From: Pseudomonadota bacterium | Lineage (GTDB): Bacteria; Pseudomonadota; Gammaproteobacteria; Steroidobacterales; Woeseiaceae | NCBI GenBank assembly: GCA_027618995.1 | Contig: JAQCGO010000004.1 | Span: forward strand, 1-64,000 | Reading direction: 5' to 3' | Length of the DNA: 64,000 bases | Shown here: positions 54,452-62,049 of the stretch, in pieces | Numbering within the stretch: position 1 is the first letter of the stretch | How the letters are laid out: every line of letters starts with the position of its first letter | Made by a program: the position numbers and the translations under genes | The notes under the pieces: model-generated | Told to the model about the DNA's origin: nothing | The model's input: the letters and a program-made list of their open reading frames with translations, nothing else | The model's database searches: none

Positions 54452-55788
54452 AACGCTGCGTCCAGTGCCTCACTGACTCGACGCACACCACTCACCTTGA
54501 TGCCGTCAGGAATTTTACGCGGCACATTTCCCTCGGCAACAATGGCATGGGTAAATCCCTGTTTTGCAGCGGCCAGAATTCTTTCGCTGCCAAAGCGCAC
54601 GGGTCGAATCTCGCCGGCAAGGCCAATCTCACCAAAACTCACGAGACGATCGCGACATGGACGATTGCGAAAACTGGAAACGATCGCAAGCAGTGCGGGC
54701 AGGTCGACGGCGGTTTCCGAAATCCGCAGGCCGCCAACTACATTGACGAATACATCTTCCGCGGTCAGCTCCAGATCTCCGTGGCGCTGCAGCACTGCGA
54801 GAAGTAGCGCCAGTCGATTCTGATCCACGCCTGTCGCAAGACGTTTTGGATAGGATCCATTGCCATCGGCAACGAGCGCCTGAATCTCGACCAGCAACGC
54901 CCGGCTACCTTCCCAGGCGACGGACACAATGCTGCCTGGCTCTGAAATACTCTCCCGTGACAGGAATATTGCTGACGGATTGCTGACTTGTTTAAAGCCG
55001 TTCTCCGTCATTGCAAACACACCCATCTCACCGCTGGCGCCGAACCGGTTCTTCACCGATCGAATCAACGTGAATCGACTCGATAAATCGTTCTCCACGT
55101 ACAGCACGGTATCAACCATGTGCTCCACAACACGCGGACCCGCGATTGTGCCTTCCTTGGTCACGTGACCTATCACGAAAACGGAAACCTCCGTCTGTTT
55201 CGCAAACTGTACAAGGCGCCCGACACATTGGCGCAACTGCGCGACAGAACCTGGCGCGGATGGCAAATCCGTGGTTACCATCGTTTGTACCGAATCAATC
55301 ACCAGCACTTTCGCCGCACACGCGCTCGCCTGCTGCAAAATATTTTCAATCGAGGTATCGGCGAGCAGTTGTATGTCGGCACTGGCGAGGCCGAGTCGAT
55401 GTGAGCGTTGCCCGACCTGGCGCAGGGATTCTTCGCCGGTCGCATACAAGACCGGCAATTCCGCGGCAAGGTGGGACGAAACCTGCTGCAACAGTGTCGA
55501 CTTGCCGACGCCCGGATCACCGCCAAGCAGCACCACGGCCCCCGGAACCAAACCACCGCCAAGCACCCGATCGAACTCGTCAAAGCCGGTGCTGTTGCGA
55601 TGCTCCAGGTCACCCGGCAGAGACTCGATGGTCACCGGCGCGGCCCCGCTCACCGCCTTACTGGTCGGCGATGAAATCGTGGTGCGGGACAGGGTGTTCC
55701 AGGATGCGCAGTCCGGGCATTGGCCCGCCCATTTGACGCTATGCGCGCCGCACTCGGTGCAAACATAGGCCGTTCGTGCCTTCGCCAT
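54448..55788 (-). CDS. radA: DNA repair protein RadA (Sms)
   Basis: A 446-residue DnaB-like branch-migration helicase. The N-terminal C4 zinc finger is CTECGAHSVKWAGQCPDC, Walker A is LLGGDPGVGKSTLLQQ, the RadA-specific KNRFG motif is in RSVKNRFGASGEMGVFAM. The C-terminal Lon-like domain includes DLPALLAIVSSFRNRPC and LVSFGEIGLAGEIRPV. Start ATG 55788; the in-frame extension to 55830 is not conserved. The 210 bases upstream, to the CHASE2/FHA remnant, contain promoters and no gene. Confidence 0.95.
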   Translation of the reverse strand: MAKARTAYVCTECGAHSVKWAGQCPDCASWNTLSRTTISSPTSKAVSGAAPVTIESLPGDLEHRNSTGFDEFDRVLGGGLVPGAVVLLGGDPGVGKSTLLQQVSSHLAAELPVLYATGEESLRQVGQRSHRLGLASADIQLLADTSIENILQQASACAAKVLVIDSVQTMVTTDLPSAPGSVAQLRQCVGRLVQFAKQTEVSVFVIGHVTKEGTIAGPRVVEHMVDTVLYVENDLSSRFTLIRSVKNRFGASGEMGVFAMTENGFKQVSNPSAIFLSRESISEPGSIVSVAWEGSRALLVEIQALVADGNGSYPKRLATGVDQNRLALLLAVLQRHGDLELTAEDVFVNVVGGLRISETAVDLPALLAIVSSFRNRPCRDRLVSFGEIGLAGEIRPVRFGSERILAAAKQGFTHAIVAEGNVPRKIPDGIKVSGVRRVSEALDAAF

Positions 55789-55998
55789 ACGTAATGCTCT
55801 GTTTTGCAAGGGTTTAATGAAAATGACCACTAGCGGCGCGCTGCAATACGTTGCTCTGCGTCACATTGCGCGAAGTGGCTGAAGCCAATGATAGCAAAGC
55901 TTCCAGCGTCCCTTATTACATAAAAATGCCAACCCTATCTCATAAAGAAATCAAACCCTTTCCTATACTTTCGGCGTCATAAAGGGAAACTGATCGCG

Positions 55999-56486
55999 TT
56001 GACTCCAGATAAAAGGCAAAAGCATAACCGGCTGATTGCGCTGAGTTTTGCCAGCGTACTTCTGCTACTCGTCTACGGTCCACTGGCACAGTGGTTCGTG
56101 GCTGCCGATCGCCTGTTATATGACAACCTCGCATCGCACCTGCCCCGCCAGCCGCTCGGCAACGCCTTCATAGTCAGCATCGATCCTGCCAAAGCCGACC
56201 CAGAGTCGTTGATCAACACTTATGGCAACGTCGTCAACGTGCTGCAAAACGGCAAGGTGAGACGCATCATCATGACAGAGCCGCCGAAACTCGCGGGCGA
56301 CCGGGCGTTCAGGTTGCGGCCATTACGCGACGTGCCGAGGGTTATTACATTGTGCATGTTGAATCCGCGAAGGAAGGCGACTACCCGCTTGTAAACGGTC
56401 AGGCGATCGGCCCGCAGGCGCGAAAGCTGAGCGATAACGATGTGGTGCAACTGGCCGGCGTCAAGATGGGGTTCTTCAAGTCCTAA
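55999..56486 (+). pseudogene. CHASE2/FHA-type membrane protein, internally deleted
   Basis: A TTG start after AAAGGGA encodes RLIALSFASVLLLLVYGPLAQWFVAADRLLYDNLASHLPRQ and then AFIVSIDPAKADPESLINTYGNVVNVL, the N-terminal membrane helix and first part of a CHASE2-like sensor domain. After PPKLAGD the matching sequence stops; in another frame RPGVQVAAITRRAEGYYIVHVE leads to YPLVNGQAIGPQARKLSDNDVVQLAG, an FHA-type C-terminus ending at 56484-56486. The middle of the protein is gone and the frame is shifted. Its last 4 bases overlap alr, convergent. Confidence 0.75.
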
Positions 56487-57559
56487 TCGACGATTTCTGG
56501 GGCCTCGCGATTCATGACGCCGCAGATCAGTTCGTAGGGTATGGCGCCCGCCCAGGGCGCAACTTCTTCGACCGGCAGATGCGGCCCCCACAGCGTCGCC
56601 ACGTCACCGACCCGATCGCTGCCACCCTGACCCAGGTCAACAGCGATCATGTCCATCGAAACATGGCCAATTAACCCGACCCGACGACCATTGATGAGCA
56701 CCGGCGTACCATTCCGGAACTGCCGCATATAGCCATCGCCGTAACCCGCGGAGATAATGCCAAGCGTGCTGTCTGCCGCTGCGGTGTAACGGCCTTTATA
56801 GCCAACTCTTGCGCCCTTCCGCAGCGGCTTGACCGCGATCAGTCGGGCTTCGAACTGCATCACCGGCTTCAGCCCGAGTTGCGACCCGGTTTGGCCTTCG
56901 AATGGCGAGACGCCATACAAGGCAATCCCCGTCCTGACCCAGTTCCTGCCGGCCAGGCCCGGCCAGCCCAGCGCGGCCGGTGAGTTCGCGATACTGATCT
57001 CACCGTCAAAACCGGCAGCAAGCCTGCGGAACCGGTCCAGCTGCACCTGCGTTCCAGGATTCGCTCGCTCGTCCGCACTGGCCAGATGACTCATCAGGCG
57101 CAACTCGGCAACGGCTGGACATTTCTTCAGGCGTGGAATCAGCGTTGCCGACTCATCGGGATCAAAACCCAGCCGGTTCATGCCGCTATCAAACTTGAGC
57201 CACACGACGGCCTTCCCGGTTTTGCACGCCTCAAGCAACGCGATCTGCTCGTGACAATGCGCGACAATCTCAAAACCGTGTTCGATAGCCGCAGCCAGCT
57301 CATCTTCTGCCAGCACTCCGGCCAGCAGCACAATCGGTTTGCTGATGCCGGCGTCGCGTAGCAGCAACGCCTCAGGCAGGCGCGCTACCGCAAATGCATC
57401 AACATCGGGCAGGCTCTGGGCAACCGCGAGCAAACCATGACCGTAGGCATTGGCTTTGACGACGGCCATGAGCCTGGCATCAGGACAAGTACTGCGAATG
57501 ACACCGAGGTTATGTTTCAGAGCACCGAGCCGGATAAGTGCTCGTGCGCCAAAACTCAC
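56483..57559 (-). CDS. alr: Alanine racemase
   Basis: Makes D-alanine for peptidoglycan. The PLP Lys is in LMAVVKANAYGHGLLAV, the catalytic Tyr is in GARVGYKGRYTAAADSTLGIISAGYGDGYMR, and VLINGRRVGLIGHVSMDMIAVDLG forms the C-terminal barrel. Length is 358 residues. The GTG start overlaps the dnaB stop (GTGA). dnaB-alr is a standard pair. Confidence 0.96.
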   Translation of the reverse strand: MSFGARALIRLGALKHNLGVIRSTCPDARLMAVVKANAYGHGLLAVAQSLPDVDAFAVARLPEALLLRDAGISKPIVLLAGVLAEDELAAAIEHGFEIVAHCHEQIALLEACKTGKAVVWLKFDSGMNRLGFDPDESATLIPRLKKCPAVAELRLMSHLASADERANPGTQVQLDRFRRLAAGFDGEISIANSPAALGWPGLAGRNWVRTGIALYGVSPFEGQTGSQLGLKPVMQFEARLIAVKPLRKGARVGYKGRYTAAADSTLGIISAGYGDGYMRQFRNGTPVLINGRRVGLIGHVSMDMIAVDLGQGGSDRVGDVATLWGPHLPVEEVAPWAGAIPYELICGVMNREAPEIVD

Positions 57560-58953
57560 GGATAGGCCTCGTCCGCATAGCTGTTCGGCACCCAGTTCTC
57601 GAACTTGGTGTAGCGGCCGACAAAGGTCAACGGGAAACTACCAATCGGGCCATTACGTTGCTTGGCAATTGCGATGTCAGCAATCCCCTTGCGTGGCGTG
57701 TCCTGGTTGTAGACTTCCTCGCGATAGATAAAAACGATCAGGTCGGCATCCTGTTCGATGGCACCCGATTCGCGCAAATCCGACATGACCGGCCGCTTGT
57801 CGGTACGCTGCTCGACGCTTCGATTCAGCTGCGACAATGCGATCACAGGTACTGACAGTTCCCTCGCCAGTGACTTCAACGAGCGCGAAATTTCCGAAAT
57901 CTCGGTGGCGCGATTTTCCTTATTGCCCGGCACAGTCATCAGCTGCAGATAGTCGATAACGATCAGCCCCAGACCGTGTTCACGTTGCAGGCGTCGCGCA
58001 CGCGCACGGATTTCCGTTGGTGACAAGCCGGCCGAATCGTCGATGAAAATGGGCGCATCGGACATCAACTGCACGGCCGTGTTGATTCGCGACCAGTCTT
58101 CGTCCGGGAACCGGCCGGTTCGCAAATGCGACTGGTCCACGCGGCCAAGCGAAGAAATCATGCGGAACGCCAGCTGCTGCGACGGCATTTCCATCGAGTA
58201 GATAGCTGTTGGAATCTTCGAGCCAATCGCCGCGTTCTCGGCAATATTGATCGCCAACGTTGTTTTGCCCATCGATGGCCGGCCAGCGATGATGATTAAA
58301 TCGCCAGGTTGCAGACCCGCGGTTAATTTATCGAACTCGGTGAATCCGGTCGAAATGCCGGTGATGTCGCCATCCGACTGATGCAGCAAATCGATGCGAT
58401 CGACGGCGGCGGGAAGAATCTCCTTGAGCGCCTTGAAGCCGGACTTGCCGCGCGCGCCCGACTCAGCGATCTCAAATACGAGCCGTTCCGCTTCATCAAC
58501 AATATCGGCTGCGCTGCGCCCATCGGTAGAAAATGCAGCGCCGCTGATTTCGTTACCGGCCGAAATCAAAGAGCGCAACATCGATCGCTCACGCAGGATT
58601 CTTGCGTACGAGCGAGCATTGGCTGCACCGGGTGTTTCATTGGCTAGCGTCGCCAGATACTCAAGGCCACCGGCCGCTTCGAGCTCACCGCGGTTGTCCA
58701 GGTGCTCCGAAACAGTGACTACGTCGCTGGGATTGGCACTTTCGGCCAGACTCGCGATCGCCGCGAATATCAGACGGTGGTCCTTGCGATAAAAGTCGCT
58801 TGCCGTCACGACGTCAGCGACCTTGTCCCAGGATTTGTGATCGAGCATGAGGCCGCCGATCAGTGATTGCTCGGCTTCGATGGAGTGAGGCGGTACCCTA
58901 AGGCGCTGTTCGGCGCCTCCGGCGGGTACCCCATCATCGAACGCACGTACCAT
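57556..58953 (-). CDS. dnaB: Replicative DNA helicase DnaB
   Basis: A 465-residue helicase. N-terminal domain: RVPPHSIEAEQSLIGGLMLD. The RecA-like core has Walker A IIAGRPSMGKTTLAINIAEN, LSPTEIRARARRLQREHGLGLIVIDYLQLM, ISRSLKSLARELSVPVIALSQLNRSVEQRTDKRPVMSDLRESGAIEQDADLI, and IAKQRNGPIG near the end. ATG 58953 is about 55 bases downstream of the rplI stop. Confidence 0.97.
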   Translation of the reverse strand: MVRAFDDGVPAGGAEQRLRVPPHSIEAEQSLIGGLMLDHKSWDKVADVVTASDFYRKDHRLIFAAIASLAESANPSDVVTVSEHLDNRGELEAAGGLEYLATLANETPGAANARSYARILRERSMLRSLISAGNEISGAAFSTDGRSAADIVDEAERLVFEIAESGARGKSGFKALKEILPAAVDRIDLLHQSDGDITGISTGFTEFDKLTAGLQPGDLIIIAGRPSMGKTTLAINIAENAAIGSKIPTAIYSMEMPSQQLAFRMISSLGRVDQSHLRTGRFPDEDWSRINTAVQLMSDAPIFIDDSAGLSPTEIRARARRLQREHGLGLIVIDYLQLMTVPGNKENRATEISEISRSLKSLARELSVPVIALSQLNRSVEQRTDKRPVMSDLRESGAIEQDADLIVFIYREEVYNQDTPRKGIADIAIAKQRNGPIGSFPLTFVGRYTKFENWVPNSYADEAYP

Positions 58954-59007
58954 TCAGGCCAGCTCCAACCAGATTCGACTGGTCACATTTATAGCACGTT
59001 CCCGACG

Positions 59008-59457
59008 TTATTCGGCAGCGACGATTCGTACCTTGATGGTCGCGTTGACATCGGAGTGCAAATGCACGCCAATTTCATACTCGCCCAGGTCATGGATCGG
59101 ACCGTCGGCCATGCGAATCTCGCCGCGTTCGACCTCAACTTGCACAGCCTTTAACGCGTCAACGATATCGATCGGACCAACGGAACCAAACAGCTTTTCT
59201 TCGGTGCCGGCATTTGCCGTAATGACGATTTCCAGATCTTTCATTGTCGCGGCGCGTGCCTGGGCTGCTTTGAGCTCCGCCGCAGCAGCTTTCTCAAGCT
59301 CCGCACGACGTGCGTCGATTTCGCGCATGTTCTTTGGCGTTGCCAGGGCCGCTTTACCCTGAGGAATCAGGAAGTTACGCCCATAACCGGGCTTTACCTT
59401 AACGAGATCGCCGATGTTGCCGAGATTCGCGACTTTGTCCAAGAGGATGACGTTCAT
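59008..59457 (-). CDS. rplI: 50S ribosomal protein L9
   Basis: A 149-residue L9: MNVILLDKVANLGNIGDLVKVKPGYGRNFLIPQGKAALATPKN. The connecting helix and C-terminal domain end IHDLGEYEIGVHLHSDVNATIKVRIVAAE. ATG 59457 matches the family start. It follows the DUF2232 gene by 14 bases in the rpsF operon. Confidence 0.97.
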   Translation of the reverse strand: MNVILLDKVANLGNIGDLVKVKPGYGRNFLIPQGKAALATPKNMREIDARRAELEKAAAAELKAAQARAATMKDLEIVITANAGTEEKLFGSVGPIDIVDALKAVQVEVERGEIRMADGPIHDLGEYEIGVHLHSDVNATIKVRIVAAE

Positions 59458-59471
59458 TTCTAATCCTTCAC

Positions 59472-60356
59472 TTAGTGTTGTTTCGTCACGCGGTTTCGAT
59501 AGCGAAACCACGCATCCGTGTAACCCAAAACTGCCAGCGCCGGAAACAGGTACTCAAACAGCACCAGTGTCAGCACATACGCGGCGATCACAACCGCGAA
59601 CGGCACGAACCCGCTCGCATGCAACCAGTGCACCATGGCCGCGCCCTGTAACCAGAACACCGCGAAAATCACCACTGCGATGCTCTGTATCCATATAACG
59701 TCAAACGCAAAACCGGCGGCCGATGTCACCGCCAGCAGCGATGCGATAACGTAACCAAAATTCAATTCACAAAAACGGCCAAACTCAGCGCTGTTCCCCG
59801 GCACCTGCCGAATCAGCCAGTAGCCGAGCAAGATCACACAAGCGAGGCCAAACCAAAACCCGATTGCAAACAACGTTGTCATCACGCCCGCGAACTGAAT
59901 GGGGCTCATATCAAGCGTTGTTTGCCAATCTGGCAAAGGCAGGCTTTGCAAGACCGGATTTGACCCAATTACTCCCTGCCAAAATGCGACAGGATCACTA
60001 CTTAGTACATAAAACGCACAAGTCCCAACGATGGCGACAATCACAGACGTTTGTAACGCCAGTGTCAGTGACCGCGTGCCTCGCAATACCCTGGCCAACA
60101 GCAAAATCGGTAACCAGAAGGTCGCGATCCCGACCAGCGCCAGAACCGGGGGTGCCCCCGATGCCGCGCTGACGACCAGCAAAACAATCCCGGCCAATGC
60201 TGTCGTGAGCAACACTCTCCGAAAATCCTGTTGCACCACGAGCAACACAAGGATTGCTCCGCTGATCGTTGCCAGCCCAGGCATCAGCATGGTCATTGCC
60301 AAAGCAAGACCTGCGTTTAGTGGCCGGGCGAGCAGCCATGCTGCCACCGACGGCAT
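59472..60356 (-). CDS. DUF2232 membrane protein
   Basis: A 294-residue protein with about eight hydrophobic helices, located between rpsR and rplI as DUF2232 genes often are in gammaproteobacteria. Helices include GLALAMTMLMPGLATISGAILVLLVV, VLLTTALAGIVLLVVSAASG and FVPFAVVIAAYVLTLVLFEYLFPAL. The start ATG 60356 has GAGG close by. The function is unknown. Confidence 0.82.
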   Translation of the reverse strand: MPSVAAWLLARPLNAGLALAMTMLMPGLATISGAILVLLVVQQDFRRVLLTTALAGIVLLVVSAASGAPPVLALVGIATFWLPILLLARVLRGTRSLTLALQTSVIVAIVGTCAFYVLSSDPVAFWQGVIGSNPVLQSLPLPDWQTTLDMSPIQFAGVMTTLFAIGFWFGLACVILLGYWLIRQVPGNSAEFGRFCELNFGYVIASLLAVTSAAGFAFDVIWIQSIAVVIFAVFWLQGAAMVHWLHASGFVPFAVVIAAYVLTLVLFEYLFPALAVLGYTDAWFRYRNRVTKQH

Positions 60357-60375
60357 TAACCTCAGCCTTTGCGGG

Positions 60376-60600
60376 CTAGTGCCGATCGGTATATGGCAAT
60401 AATGCCAGGAACCGCGCACGTTTCACGGCGGATTGCAGCTGCCTCTGGTAAATCGCCTTGGTGCCCGTAATGCGACTCGGAACAATCTTGCCGGTCTCAG
60501 TGATGTAGGCCTTGAGCAGGTTGAGATCCTTGTAATCAATCTCTGTAATGTTTTCGGCTGTAAAACGGCAATACTTACGCCGGCGTGAATATCGACTCAT
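60376..60600 (-). CDS. rpsR: 30S ribosomal protein S18
   Basis: A 74-residue S18: [70 protein letters not shown]. It sits in the 30S platform with S6. It is 11 bases downstream of rpsF. The Cys near the N-terminus is of the type seen in the C+ form of S18. Confidence 0.97.
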   Translation of the reverse strand: MSRYSRRRKYCRFTAENITEIDYKDLNLLKAYITETGKIVPSRITGTKAIYQRQLQSAVKRARFLALLPYTDRH

Positions 60601-60611
60601 GATTCTGCTCC

Positions 60612-61124
60612 TCAGGCGCTCTTTTCAACGGCAATCTCGGCCGTATCGTCGTCGGACTCGTCGTTGTCAGCGTCATCCGCTGCATCGCCCGGATAATCGT
60701 CTTCGTCGACATTGTTGTTATTGTCGTCGGAACGCATCGTGGCTTCGGCGGCCGCCTTGGCGTCACGCCGATCCTGCGCATCGCGCTCTTTAGCCTTTTC
60801 TTCAGCTACGGCGACAGCCATCAGCGACGCTTCAGTATCGGCCCGATCGCGCACAATAATGAGGTTACGCAGCACGGCGTCATTGAACTTGAACGCAGCC
60901 TTGATTTCGTCCAGAGCATCACGACCGCACTCCACATTCATCAGAACATAGTGGGCTTTGTGAACCTTGTGGATCGGATGGGCCAGCTGACGGCGACCCC
61001 AGTCTTCCGTACGGTGAATGGCACCGCCGGTCCCGGTCACCATGCCCTGGTATTTTGCTACCATGGCTGGAACCTGTTCGCTCTGGTCAGGATGGACCAG
61101 AAACACGATTTCGTAGTGTCTCAT
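60612..61124 (-). CDS. rpsF: 30S ribosomal protein S6 with long acidic tail
   Basis: A 170-residue S6: [22 protein letters not shown] and [40 protein letters not shown] 61124 has AGGGAG upstream. The C-terminal about 45 residues are Asp/Asn-rich ([28 protein letters not shown]). The tail is longer than that of E. coli S6, which bears added Glu residues through RimK. It leads the rpsF-rpsR-DUF2232-rplI operon. Confidence 0.95.
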   Translation of the reverse strand: MRHYEIVFLVHPDQSEQVPAMVAKYQGMVTGTGGAIHRTEDWGRRQLAHPIHKVHKAHYVLMNVECGRDALDEIKAAFKFNDAVLRNLIIVRDRADTEASLMAVAVAEEKAKERDAQDRRDAKAAAEATMRSDDNNNNVDEDDYPGDAADDADNDESDDDTAEIAVEKSA

Positions 61125-61266
61125 TGTGCTCCCTTTCGGTTGAAATCCGGCCGGCTGCTTCGCCATTCCGACAAAGCACCCCTTCAGATTACAGCCACCC
61201 GGCTATCCGGTGTGGCAAGAGGTTACGGTCCGAAGACCGCCCCGGTATAGGACGGGGACGCGCATC

Positions 61267-62049
61267 CTACCCGTTACTACCCGGGGACGCAAGCCGGGGG
61301 CGCCGTTGGCGGACGATCTCGTAGAGGCAAATTCCGGCTGCGACAGAGACATTCAGGCTCGATACGGCGCCCGCCATCGGCAGGCTGACCAGCGTATCGC
61401 AACGGGCCATGATTCCCTTGCCAAGACCACTGCCCTCCTGGCCCATGACCAGAACCAGGGGTCGGTCCAGATCCGTGTCGTAGAGCGACTGTGTGGCCTT
61501 GTCGGTGGTGCCGACGATGGCGACTCCGTAATCCGCGAGCCAGGCTAGTACACGCCCCAAATTGCCAACCTGGGCGAATGACATGTGTTCGGCAGCGCCC
61601 GCCGCAACCTTGCTGACTGTCGGGCCTAGCGATGCCGCCCCGTGGCGCGGCACGATCACCGCATCGACCCCTGCCGCGTCAGCCGTTCTCAGGCAGGCGC
61701 CGAGATTGTGCGGGTCCTGCACACCGTCGAGCATCAAGAGCAACAACGGTGCCGCCGAATCGCCGAGCCGTTCCTCGACCAGGGTGCGGAGGCTGGCCTC
61801 ATCGAGCAATGTGCTACGACGCACTTCGGCGACGATGCCCTGGTGGCGCGATTCGCGACTAATTTGCTGCAGGCGCGCCCGGTTTGCCGGTTGAATCTCG
61901 ATCCCGCGGTTGTTTGCTTCGCTGATGAGCGCTTCGACGCGGGGATTGGTTGACTGATACTCGGCAAAGATGCGCTGTACCGCCGATGACTTGTTCGCCA
62001 GCAACTGTTCCACCGCGCGTAATCCAGTGACGTAGTTTGCCTTGCTCAT
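61267..62049 (-). CDS. rlmB: 23S rRNA (guanosine-2'-O)-methyltransferase RlmB
   Basis: Methylates G2251 of 23S rRNA. SPOUT motifs: LLLLMLDGVQDPHNLGACLRTADAAGVDAVIVP, LVLVMGQEGSGLGKGIMARCD and VSLPMAGAVSSLNVSVAAGICLYE. Length is 260 residues. It overlaps rnr by 4 bases, the rnr-rlmB order known from E. coli. The 142 bases before rpsF hold only a promoter region. Confidence 0.96.
   Translation of the reverse strand: MSKANYVTGLRAVEQLLANKSSAVQRIFAEYQSTNPRVEALISEANNRGIEIQPANRARLQQISRESRHQGIVAEVRRSTLLDEASLRTLVEERLGDSAAPLLLLMLDGVQDPHNLGACLRTADAAGVDAVIVPRHGAASLGPTVSKVAAGAAEHMSFAQVGNLGRVLAWLADYGVAIVGTTDKATQSLYDTDLDRPLVLVMGQEGSGLGKGIMARCDTLVSLPMAGAVSSLNVSVAAGICLYEIVRQRRPRLASPGSNG

Noticed and set aside
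61125-61266. Terminator or small RNA between rpsF and rlmB
   Set aside because: The gap has GC-rich partial repeats but no convincing stem with a U-run and no RNA family motif.
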